A stretch of DNA of 64,000 nt from Setophaga petechia. Its lineage: Eukaryota > Chordata > Aves > Passeriformes > Parulidae. The position numbers and the translations under genes were made by a program. The stretch covers positions 32,544,557 to 32,608,556 of the forward strand of contig JANCRA010000008.1 in NCBI GenBank assembly GCA_024362935.1, written 5' to 3'. Within the stretch, counting starts at the first letter, position 1. The number at the start of each line of letters is the position of its first letter. The notes under the pieces were generated by a model. The model saw only the letters and a list, made by a program, of their open reading frames with translations. It had not been told where the DNA came from and ran no database searches. Shown here in pieces: positions 10,536-20,385 of the stretch.

Positions 10536-13207
10536 AAATGCTTTATCAAAAATGCAATCAAGCACATTTTAAAATCCCTGTTTACCCTGTTTACACATCT
10601 GAGCAAAAAAGAGAATAAAAGTGAAATGCCTAGTGAGATACTCTGGATCTGATTGAGCATAATGATCCCCACACTAAGGAACAGAGAAGATTTAGTATAA
10701 TATATTATCAGTGCCAGAGGACCTTACGTTTCTCAAGGTATCATCTTGTTTCCTCTCTCCACTCTTAAGTTTCAATTTGTGCTTACTTTAGAGGATTTTC
10801 TGTCTCGCAGAAAGGCAAAGTGGCCTACTTGTTCCTCTATAATCACGTGTCACACAAAACATAAGTAGGTGGTTTACCAAGTCCTGTGGGATTGCTCCTC
10901 ATAGAAGAAAACCAAATTCAGAGTTAATGCTCTTGGGACTGGCGGCTCTAAATAGCTCATTGTCAGACTGATCTGCTCCTAAAATCCCTGAATGGGTGTG
11001 GGAAGCCCCTTGGAGTGTTCAATGATAATGTGGTTTTCCTCTTTCATTAACTTTTGTGTACAAACAGCTATCATGCTCACTGGATACTAAGCACTTTACT
11101 GCCCATCTACATCCACATCAATGCTACTTAAGGCTAATCACATACTAACTACATCTCCCAGTGACAAAGCTGCATCCCCACTCTGTCTGTATTGATCTCC
11201 CATCAGTCATTTGTAAGTGACCCTGCTAGACATGGGCCTTGGGCATTTTTCCAATACAAAAGCCACTTAACATTAAAATTGCAGAATCTCTTTTGGCCGT
11301 TTTACAAGTCTTTATCAAAAGCGTATAAAAACCTACCTTTAATCATAACTACTCTATGAATTTTTTTCACCTTTGACCTTTGACCCCTTTAAGATAACGA
11401 GAGCATTTGTGCATCAGACTGCCCTTCTTGAAGTTTTATTCATTGTCTGAGAGGGCCACTAGAAGCAGTGGCAAAAAATGCTGGAAAGGAAATCCTTTTG
11501 CAGCAGTGTTTGTTTCATTTTAACAATAGCAACGCTAAAAAGGGTCAGTACTTCAGTCATCTGTATGCCCTTTGGGTCATGTGCCCATCACTTTACCTCA
11601 TTCAGATGAGCAGGCAGTAGGTCTGCCTTGCTATTCCCAGTCCTTTGCCATGTACCCTTGTACTTCTTGGCATGGAGACCATGTTTATTTTGCATGTCTA
11701 TGTGAAAAGCCAAACTAGTACAAATTCTTTTACTCTATCACTGCCACATATGAACACTGAATATATAATTTCAGACACTTTGTGGTTGTTGGATCTTGTT
11801 CAGGAGGTTAGATGAGAATTTTAATTGCATAATTCTACCATCCTTTCTTTTCTGTACTATTTCAAGTTCTTTCTAATCTGAGGATACATCTATGGCTGCA
11901 GAACAAGCTTAACAACTGTCTTTTTTTGAAGTTCCATACTTGTCCAACCAAATGAACTTGTAACATAGTTTGGCTGTGCTCAAGTAGCAACTATTTTAGC
12001 AATTTATCTGGTCACGAACAAGGCTGTTCACAATGCCCCGTGGAAATTATTAAAAAATATTTGTGGTGGAAATCTATATTGTTTGCACACAAGCCTGTAA
12101 GGTCTCCTCCTTGCTAGAGCTCCAACTTGCTTTATTTGTTGGACTCTGAAACTTTAAACATTTCACAGACAAGTCTGACTTTATTCCCATAAGAGGATTC
12201 ATCAGTGCATTTGAAGGGCCATATGTTGAGTTGACACTATCAACTATAGGCAATATGCCAACAAAGTACTCAGGCAGGCAGCTTTTCCTGAGCTCACATA
12301 CTATCTTTTTTTTGACTATCTATTTTGATTTGTGTCTCATAAAATGCATCAATTACATATATAAGGAGAATTTCTCCACAGGATGTTAATGGAGTAGTGT
12401 ACAGTAAAAGGTCAAAAGCACTGTGACTGATCCTCTCAGAATAACATCCAGGGAAAGCTTTCCTAAAAAAGACAAAGTATTTATAATAATGATAGCAAAA
12501 TACAAATGCCACTTTGGAGTCTATTTGTCTAAATAAATGACTCTCAGAATTTTTCACTCAGTGTGTTACTTCTTAGGACTAAGACCAACCTGTCTACTCC
12601 AAATTTCACAGATTTTATACATGTGGGATGTTTGGCTATATGAAAACAGGTCTGATAGGACGCCGATATACTATAAAGGAAGCAAGATTAAAATGATTTC
12701 ATCTAATGTGATGTGTTAGCTTCTTGTTGCATCATTTTGTGTCTGGCGGTATCACTGCTATGCGATTTGTGCTAGTAAATTCAATCATGCCAGTGACCAA
12801 AGACAGAAAAAGTGAGGTGTTCTCAGCACCCCTGCCAAACACCAAATTTGCTGTAAATTTGTGTGTGACTTGAATCAGTGTTTCTGTTCCTTTAGTACTC
12901 TCAGAGAAACAGGTGCTGAAAAATTATTATGGTTGTAATCACATTGTAGATGGTTCACCTGGTGATGGAAGTAACTCTGTGATGGGGCATTAACAGCCTT
13001 GGATCACACTCCCTGAGGCGTTGGACTGAGGCATGCCAGTTGGCCAGAATCTGGTGCCTAACTTAGCTAATTCAGACAATAACTTTGAAATTTCATGATG
13101 GACAGCTAGAAAATCTTTTTTTAAAGCACTACAGTTGCAATACATATATAGTACTAATACAACTTACAAACAATTATATTTCTTCTTTAATTAAGCACAT
13201 AATCCAT
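10536..13207. other. Unique AT-rich non-coding sequence
   Basis: No gene found. The largest frame, 12294-12557 (-), shows no family features. The stretch at about 11330-11480 contains a perfect nuclear-receptor DR1 site and is annotated separately. The remainder shows nothing I can name. Confidence 0.6.
11374..11386 (-). promoter_or_regulatory. Perfect DR1 nuclear-receptor element
   Basis: TGACCTTTGACCC reads GGGTCAAAGGTCA on the minus strand: two AGGTCA-type half-sites separated by one A. This is the consensus for HNF4, COUP-TF and RXR/PPAR-type dimers. The neighbouring sequence (about 11340-11480) is non-repetitive and could be a conserved regulatory element. Occupancy cannot be judged from sequence. 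Confidence 0.5.
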
Positions 13208-13263
13208 TTCCCACTAAATATATACATACGTACATACATATATACATACATAAATATATATAT

Positions 13264-13324
<61 letters not shown>
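13208..13324. repeat. TA-rich microsatellite with uninterrupted (TA)27
   Basis: TACA/TATA-type repeats begin near 13208 and become a pure TA run from about 13269 to 13322 (about 27 units). Such a run is likely to vary in length and to extrude cruciforms. It generates a meaningless 189-codon frame (13085-13654) full of alternating Ile and Tyr, which should not be read as a gene. Confidence 0.95.
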
Positions 13325-15584
13325 TTAACAGTATTTCTTAACCTGTTTTTTAATAAACCAGAGAAGGTAAGTAAACTAAGTGACTCTTACCTGGGTTATA
13401 AGCTAATTAATGGGTTTTATAACAAGCCCAGACATTGTCTTTGTGATCTGGGGAACTGTGGGGAGCTTTTTAGAGTCTGTGAGAACTCTAAAAAATTCTG
13501 GCTAAAGGACAGATCAAAGACAAGACCTCACCTTACAGAGACTGGTTCTAAACAGAATTTTTCAGGTTGGATGGATTTTGAGGTTCCCCTTAGAATGTAT
13601 ATTTGTTCCAGAGTGAGAAAAAACAGGTTCCTGACATATTGGAATCAGAACTGAGAAACTTTTGAAAAGAAGCACAGAAAGGCTGCAGCTTTCTTATGAG
13701 AAACACTGCAGAAAAAACAACTTGTACTAAAGTTGTCATGGGGAATTTCCAGGAGAGACAAATTCTAAGTGATGATAATGGAGAGATATAAGCAACATTC
13801 ATAGAAAGGAATCAGAATGCTCATTGTTGCAAGAAAAAAAGGTAAAACCTTTAATACCAAAAGAAATGGGACAAATTGAGATGGGGATACAGAAGAGAAA
13901 AGAAAAATTTCCTCATTAAACTGAGATACACATTTTTTAACTTTCTTCATTTGCTGCACATTCAGAGGGGCAGATGCTCTCAGCTGATGCCAAACCAGAG
14001 TAAATTTTTCTGCTCCTCTTCCTTTAAGATACTGAGGGAGATCTGTCAGCATCTGCTGCAACAGAGAAAACTTTTCTCAACAAAGAATATGACTGTCACA
14101 GGGGTTATATGCTTTTTAAATGGTGCCTACCTGGGTATGGCTAAGAGTCTGGACTGTTGAGTCTTCATCCACCTGGGAAACTCTAATCCTACCAGTAAGG
14201 TTACCCCAACCTTCCCTGAAATGAACAGATACACATCGGAGTGTGTACCCTGCCTCAATGTTTGACTCCTTTGGAGAACAAAAAGAAGTGCCATGTCTTG
14301 CAAGTCAACATCAAAAGTTATTGCTCAATCAATGTATTGCATTGGAATCTTACTAGGCAACTTGCAACATTTATTAAATAATTATATGTTGTTTTCATTT
14401 TCCTATTTTAGATCCCTTCTTTCAAACATAAATAATTTCTTGCCTTCTTTGTTCCATGGGTTTATTTTAAACAGATAAACTTTGGATTGCAGTTGTTGCA
14501 TCCATAGAATCTTAATGCCTAACCTCAAAAATCTAAATGCTAAATAAAGCCTTTCCCTCCAGAGCTCTAACTATATCCATTTCTCTGTTTTATTTCTGTT
14601 AGGCTTTTTTCAATCTTCAACAAAAGAACAAGTAAATCCTCATCCAGAATCAGTTGAGGCTTGTCTATATAAAGAATATATTGTGGTTTTTTGTGAGTCT
14701 GTATGTGTGTGCAGAACTGCACTGCATTAGCATTCCTGAATACAGGCTTTTTAATGTACTAATCTTAGGAAGGTAAAATCAACATTCAAATGGTAATTAT
14801 TTAGGAAGTAAATTGATCAATTTGTCCTAAGCTCCATGAAGATGAACTGAGGTCAATCCGCTTTGCCTATTAAGATTTTGAAGATATCTGGTTGGATTAC
14901 TTTCACAGTGAGCTCCTGTTTTCTGCTGAGGTTTAAGGAAACAAAAAAATAAAAAAAAAAAAGAAAAAAAAGAAAAGAAAATATAGACAAACAGAACTTT
15001 AATGTTAGACCTTAGGAAAAGCAAACTTTTCATGTAAGCACAATTTTCATGGTCCCAGCAAGATGTCCATGTAAATAATCTTTGTGTTATTAGCTTTTAG
15101 TACAATAGTTCTCCCTGTGATGAAAGTGAAATGGTTGGCAACCAAACAGAGTTGAGCTGTCTTGGTTCTATGACCCTATATATATATTCTGAGTTATTTT
15201 TAAGGCTTGGGAATGTGTAGATGAGCAACTACAATCTATATGGAAGAGAGACTGAAAGAACTTTGAGGCAACCTATTGAAACAACTCTGTAATTTCAAAA
15301 CTGACCAGAGTGAATTTTTTTAACTCAAACAAAACATTACCAAATTGTTATAGCTAAAATAATATTCTATAAGTTTTATAATTATCACATAAAGTGTTAG
15401 GGTAGAAGCACATATTTCATGATGGCAAATCACTAGGCCACATGAATTCAAATTCCATAAAATTAAAACTTTTTTCATTTCAAGAAAAGTACATTTTGTA
15501 GAAAAACAGACAAGTAGGCATAACATGTCTCACTAGTGACTCTTTCTAGCTCTTCAGCTTAAAATACCCTCAGTTCAGAAATGG
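13325..15584. other. Unique AT-rich non-coding sequence
   Basis: No gene or transposon recognised. Overlapping frames on both strands near 13590-14160 lack domains. An A-rich tract lies at about 14940-14980 and a short TA run near 15177-15187. Confidence 0.6.
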
Positions 15585-15651
15585 ACCTGATCAAGGAGTT
15601 GGATTCAATGATCCTTGTGGATCCCCTCCAATTCAGCATATTCTATGATTT
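15585..15651 (+). mobile_element. CR1 3'-terminal fragment
   Basis: TGATCAAGGAGTTGGATTCA, ATGATCCTTGTGGATCCCCT and CAATTCAGCATATTCTATGA make up the last part of a sense-strand CR1, ending in the characteristic ATTCTATGAT octamer-type tail. Only about 67 bp remain; the element is severely 5'-truncated, as most CR1 copies are. Confidence 0.85.
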
Positions 15652-15881
15652 CTTTCCACTGTCTCACCACTTTTTTAGAGGTACTTTCCAGATGGTAAAA
15701 ATTCCTTAGGTCTTAAACATTTATTTTGAGAGTATAATAAAAGTATGGTAATTTCATATGGATTTTCCTAATGATTCTCTGATGTAAAGCACTTCAAAAA
15801 TAAGAAAATGAGTAAGAGCAGTAACTCATTTCATATAGTGTTTTTCAGCTCATCACTGTCCTCATCCTTGGTGGCTTGATG

Positions 15882-16388
15882 TGTGGAGTTGGACTCGCTG
15901 GGATAGACAGTGACTTGGCCTTGACTGAATACACAGAGGCATCAATCTGAGACCATGGGAAACAGGATGCTAAGGAGGATAACATCTACCTAAGTTACAG
16001 AGAGCTGCATGGAATCATGGGAAAGGTTAATATATTCCTACCAAATAAGGTGGTGTTCTGAGTTCTTGTAAGTGATTGGTTAGTTATGTTCTCCACATAA
16101 GGTAATGTTTGTAGTTCTTGTTGTTCATTGGTTCCCTGCCCTCAACCAGCACTATATATTGCCAAGTTTTCCCCATATCAAGGTCTTTGAAGCAGCCATA
16201 CATTGGATATGGCTTATCCCTTTATTTGTACATTATTAAGGTTTTGCTTTCTGAGTTTACTTCATCATTCCCACTTCTTCCTCACCAACGGTAGCTGACA
16301 TTCCTGCAGGCAGGCTATGTCACAAGTCCTTGTCGCCCCGCTGTCAAGGATCCATTGCCGCTCCCGGGGCTGCACCAGGCAGTGACAA
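15882..16388 (+). mobile_element. Probable LTR of an avian endogenous retrovirus
   Basis: The block begins TGTGGAGTTGGACTC and carries an LTR-like promoter layout: two ATTGG (CCAAT-box) motifs near 16074-16078 and 16128-16132, a TATA-like CTATATATTGCC near 16152, and an ATTATTAA polyadenylation-like signal near 16232 about 75 bp downstream. It ends near GGCAGTGACA. Near-identical heptamers CTTGATG (15875-15881) and CTTGAAG (16389-16395) flank the proposed element and may be a mutated target-site duplication. No retroviral coding sequence follows. Boundaries and family are tentative; an unannotated promoter would be the alternative reading. Confidence 0.5.
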
Positions 16389-16550
16389 CTTGAAGATTAA
16401 TTTCTTGGGGTTCCCAAATTATCTGCCTTGGATTTCAATATCAAGGTTGTGAAAGCCAAAGAAGACTGGTGGACACTGCAGAATATTTCAAGACAGGGTA
16501 AGTTTCAACATTTAGGAAATCATTTTGTTATCTATGTGCTCACTGAAAAA

Positions 16551-17470
16551 CAGAATCACAGAATAAGGTAAGTTGGAAGGGACCAAGAAGCATCATCAAG
16601 CACAACTCCAGGCCCTGTACAGGACAGCTTCAAGAGTCATACCTTGTGCCTGAGAGCACTGTCCAAATTATCCTTGAACTCTGGCAGGCTGGTGCTGTGA
16701 CCACTTCCCTGGGGAGCCTGTTCCAGTGCCCAAACACTCTCTGGGTGAATAATCTTTTTCTAACATCAAACACAAGCCTCCCCTGATACAACTTCAGACC
16801 ATTCCCTTGGGTTCTGTCACTAGTCCTGTCACAGGGAAGCAGTCAGTGCCTGCCTCTCCTCTTCCCCTCATGAGGAAGCTGTAACTGTAATGATGTCTCC
16901 TCCAGGCTGAACACACAAAATTACCTCAGCTGCTCCTCATATGACTTCCCCTTGAGACCCTTCACCATCTTCATTGCCCTCCTTTGGACATTCTCTAATA
17001 GTTTAATATTTTATATTATGGCACCCAAAACTGCTCCCAGCACTAGAGGTGAGGCTGCCCTAGCTCAGAGCAGAGCAGGACAATCCCCTCTCTTGCCTGG
17101 CTGGTGATGCTGGGCCTGATGCCCCCAGGACACACCTGCCTCTCCTGGCTGCCAGGGCGCTGCTGACTCAGGTTCAACTTGCATTGACCAGAACCCCCAG
17201 GTCCCTTTTCATGGCACTGCTTTCCAGCATCTCACTCCCCAGTCTGTATATCCAGGGTTGCTGTGTCTTGGGTTCAGAATCTTTCTCTTGCTCTTTTTGA
17301 ACTCCATATTTTTGGTGATTGCCCAGTCCTCTAATTTGTTGAGGTCTTGCAGGGTCTTCTTCATCTTTGAGAGAGTGAACAGCCCCTCACACTTTTATAT
17401 TGTCTGTAAACTTGCTTAGCATCCCTTCTAGTCCTGAACCTGCATCATAGTGCAGAAGCAGATGGACTCA
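16551..17470 (-). mobile_element. CR1 fragment, 3' end through distal ORF2
   Basis: The block starts with CAGAATCACAGAATAAGGTA, the reverse complement of a CR1 tail, and runs through the 3' untranslated region (GGGACCAAGAAGCATCATCA, TTCCCTGGGGAGCCTGTTCC) into the distal reverse-transcriptase region near 17040-17430. Many substitutions and frame breaks leave no open frame. The copy is older than the one at 20064. The abrupt change at about 17470, after which CR1 ORF1-like sequence runs on the other strand, marks a junction between two insertions or a rearrangement. Confidence 0.88.
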
Positions 17471-17552
17471 GAACCCTGCAGGTAATTAGTCAAAGCATTA
17501 TTAGTCAAGGATCTGTTAAAGATGAGGGCTGGAAGCAGTCACTGCGCGTAGC

Positions 17553-17573
17553 AGGAGGAGGATTCCTCCTCCT
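17553..17573. repeat. Perfect 10-bp palindrome, 1-nt centre
   Basis: AGGAGGAGGA and TCCTCCTCCT face each other around a single T. The purine/pyrimidine asymmetry makes this simple-sequence-like. It lies just upstream of the ORF1 esterase relic and is probably an expanded GGA run rather than a regulatory site. Confidence 0.8.
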
Positions 17574-17606
17574 CAGAATTTGGTAAGTGAGACTGATACA
17601 TTCTAC

Positions 17607-18067
17607 AACAGGTCCGAGGCTCTGGAAGTAGAAGGCCAGACCACAGATGAGATGAGAGAAGGTTCTTCTGAGACAGTGGGGCCTCCTAAAATAATACCAC
17701 CTGCATCAAGACCTCCTCTGTTAACAGGAGAAGAAGGGTAGTTATTATAGGAGACTCTCTACTAAGAGGAGCAGTCGTCCTGATATGCAGACTGGACCCA
17801 GTTCACAAGGTAGTCTGCTGTCTCCCAGGGGCTCAGAGAAGGGAAATTACTGGAAAACTTTCCAGTCTAGTAAGGCCCTCTGAGTACTATCCACTATTGG
17901 TTGTTTACACTGCCAGGGAAGAAGTAACAAAAAGAAGGCTGAGGGCTATCAAAGGAGGCTTTGGGGCCCTGGAACAATTGGGGGAGGGATCAGGAGCCCA
18001 GGTAGTGATTTTCTTGATTCTTCCAGTTGCAAGGAATAATACTGATAGTAATAGGCAGATCCATTAG
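17607..18067 (+). pseudogene. CR1-type LINE ORF1 relic with esterase (GDSL/SGNH-like) domain
   Basis: The first segment (17607-17741) encodes a linker like that of avian CR1 ORF1 (…ALEVEGQTTDEMREGSSETV…) and closes at TAG 17739-17741. A second frame (17729-18064) stays open for 112 codons with no ATG and encodes VVIIGDSLLRG, then CCLPGAQRR, RPSEYYPLLV and a …GSGAQVVIF stretch. The GDS serine codon is at 17756-17758. This is block I and the following part of the esterase domain described for ORF1 of CR1-type elements. Stops from 18065 onward and the frameshift between segments show it is inactive. In the element family, ORF1 acts with the ORF2 reverse transcriptase in retrotransposition. It lies head-on to the minus-strand CR1 at 16551-17470, so the two are separate copies or a rearranged one. 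Confidence 0.8.
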
Positions 18068-20063
18068 GTTGATGTGTGGCTCCAAAGTTGGTTTCAGTGG
18101 AAACATTGGTTTCCTGCTGATTTCTGGTCTCACTTATGGCAAGAATGAAAACCAGTGATGTTAAAGGCACTCATTTTATGGCAGTGACATTCTCTTGTCC
18201 TGTCAAATGTGTTGTCTTGTGCAGCTGCAGTTGGAAGAGTTGTGTAAGCTGAAAGGTGAGAATCTATACACAAACATGAAGCTTCAGTCACTGCCTGGGT
18301 CTTCAAAAACCAACATTTCTAATGATTTCCATGGTAAGGCTTCCTCTCTGTATGCAATCTGTAGGATAATACATTCCTTGCAGGACCAGGTAGGCAGCTT
18401 CCAGCTACTTTGGGAAAGAAACACAGGTGCATGAGTATGGTAAGAGCTGGGGTGCAAATGTTATCTCTAGGCACTGAGGGGGCTTGGACTCTGAAATACT
18501 TCTGATCTTCAGTGAGTATACAGTCCTTGTATTTCATGGAAATTGAGAAATCCTTTGAGATGTGTAGTTCATAATCATAAGGCCGGATGTATTTATAACT
18601 TCCGTTCAGAATCAATAAGGAGAGATAATTATTTTATTTTGGAAATGCACAATTTTCATTGAGTGATTTTTTTTCCTGTGAGGTATTAAGAGTGCACTTG
18701 TGTCCCAGGTATATATAAAGAATACTAGGAAAAATACGGTGATTCTTCCACAGTAAAAGAAAGAGATTCTCAGTTTTAGTGTGAATTTTACTGCTTTTTT
18801 GAGTCTATCTTTGCAGAATAATCCTAGTATTTGTCTGTCTTTTGTTTCTTTTCTTTCCATGAGCTCAAGATGTATCAGCAAGTTTTCAAACAATAGTTCA
18901 TCTGAAGAAAGACGATAGAAAGGAAAATTTTGTGCTATTATAGGGATCCATCATAATGGTAACATTTCCATGAAAATTTATAGCAGTAACTTCTGGCCTT
19001 CTTCAGATGTTTTATAAGACATTAGGATATGTGGTGTATAGAGACAGTAGGAACAGATATTCTTGTGACCCCTCTGGACTACACATGTACTGGGTGCTCA
19101 TGACTGTGGGGAGCTAATTTGAAATACTGATACAATCTTCCCTAAATCTAAGTCCCAACCTACTTTTTAGTATTTTTGTGAATCAAAACACTCCATATTC
19201 CTTGCACAGTTTCACTGCCCTCCAGGTTGAATTTTGCTTAATAATAGCGAGCTCCAGCCTGGTGGCAATGGATAAATTCCAAATAACCTTTTACTTTACA
19301 ATAAGAGAGTTGGGTGAGAAGAGCAGTACATCAAATCTTTCTGTGTGAATGCACAGTTGATTAATCACTGGAGTAGTGTTTGGAGATTGTCTTTAGACAG
19401 TTCAGTTGTAGATTTGAATGTTAACATTATCATATGTGAATCCCTATCCTGTGTAGTGAGGACCTCAAGGAAAGCAACAGGACTAATGGTAAAATCAGTT
19501 TTGTACCTTTTATTTGCAAAACAGGTGTTTTCATACAGAGGCCAATCAAAGATTCTCAAGGAAATAAATTTTTTTGGTGCTCCATGGATGAGGAACTATG
19601 GTATAGAGAGGAGGAAAACTGGAGCAAAAACAGGAACCCAGGAAGAGAATGTATGTGCATGTGTGCAGGAGGCTATGAACTCAGACAAGATGTGATTTGA
19701 AAAAGGTTACTGGATCTCTGAATCCATCTTTCTGCCAGGAGCCTATATTCCCTACCAGAATTTCATGTGGAGGGATAGACAGGAGAGAGAATAGAAGGAC
19801 AAGAAAAACTATGCCATTCCTAGTTATCATTCATGAAAATCCACTTACTTAACATTAAAATGTAAGAAATAAGGCTTAAGAGAATACTTGAAGTTCAAAT
19901 GAGCTGAGTTCCTTTTCCTCTGTCCTACCTAATTGGCTGTTGAATGGCAATGGTGTATTTGGACATGAGAGGACTTCTGATGAGACAATTCTGAGTGTTA
20001 TAAACAGCAAGGATCCTCCAGGTTGTGAAGATAGACCTGAACCACCTCATGCTTATTTGTCTT
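18068..20063. other. Non-coding sequence, possibly starting with decayed LINE tail
   Basis: The first 150-200 bp after the ORF1 relic (for example the tryptophan-rich frame …WLQSWFQWKHWF… near 18071-18115) may be further decayed ORF1 sequence, but it is too broken to assign. The rest shows no recognisable gene or repeat. Frames of 79-116 codons at 18195, 18319, 18612 and 19345 have no family features. Confidence 0.55.
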
Positions 20064-20385
20064 AGAATCATAGAATCACAGAATGGTTTGCATTGGAAGG
20101 GACCTTAAAGTTCCTCTAGTTCCAAACCCCTGCACTGGGCAGGGACGCCTGCAGCAGACCAGGTTGTTCATAGCCCAGTCCACCTTGGCCTTGAACACTT
20201 TCAGGGATGGAGCACCTACAGCCTCTCTGGGCAAGAAGTGCCAGTGCCTTGCCACCCTTATAGTAAATAATTTTTTCCTAATATCTAATCTAAACTTACT
20301 CTCTTTCAGTTTAAAGCCATTACCCCTTGCCCTATCACTATATGCCCTTGTGAAATCTTCCTTTCCAGCTTGTCCTGTGGGTATG
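20064..20385 (-). mobile_element. CR1 3' fragment, relatively well preserved
   Basis: AGAATCATAGAATCACAGAA, the inverted CR1 tail, is followed by TTGCATTGGAAGGGACCTTA, GCACTGGGCAGGGACGCCTG, TTGAACACTTTCAGGGATGG, TTTCAGTTTAAAGCCATTAC and ATCACTATATGCCCTTGTGA. This is the standard order of the CR1 3' untranslated region on the minus strand. It is closer to the canonical sequence than the other copies here and so probably younger. A 136-codon frame at 20083-20493 is an artefact of the repeat. Confidence 0.95.

Noticed and set aside
13085..13654. 189-codon open frame
   Set aside because: Its middle is the translation of the TA microsatellite (alternating Ile/Tyr). No domain is present on either side.
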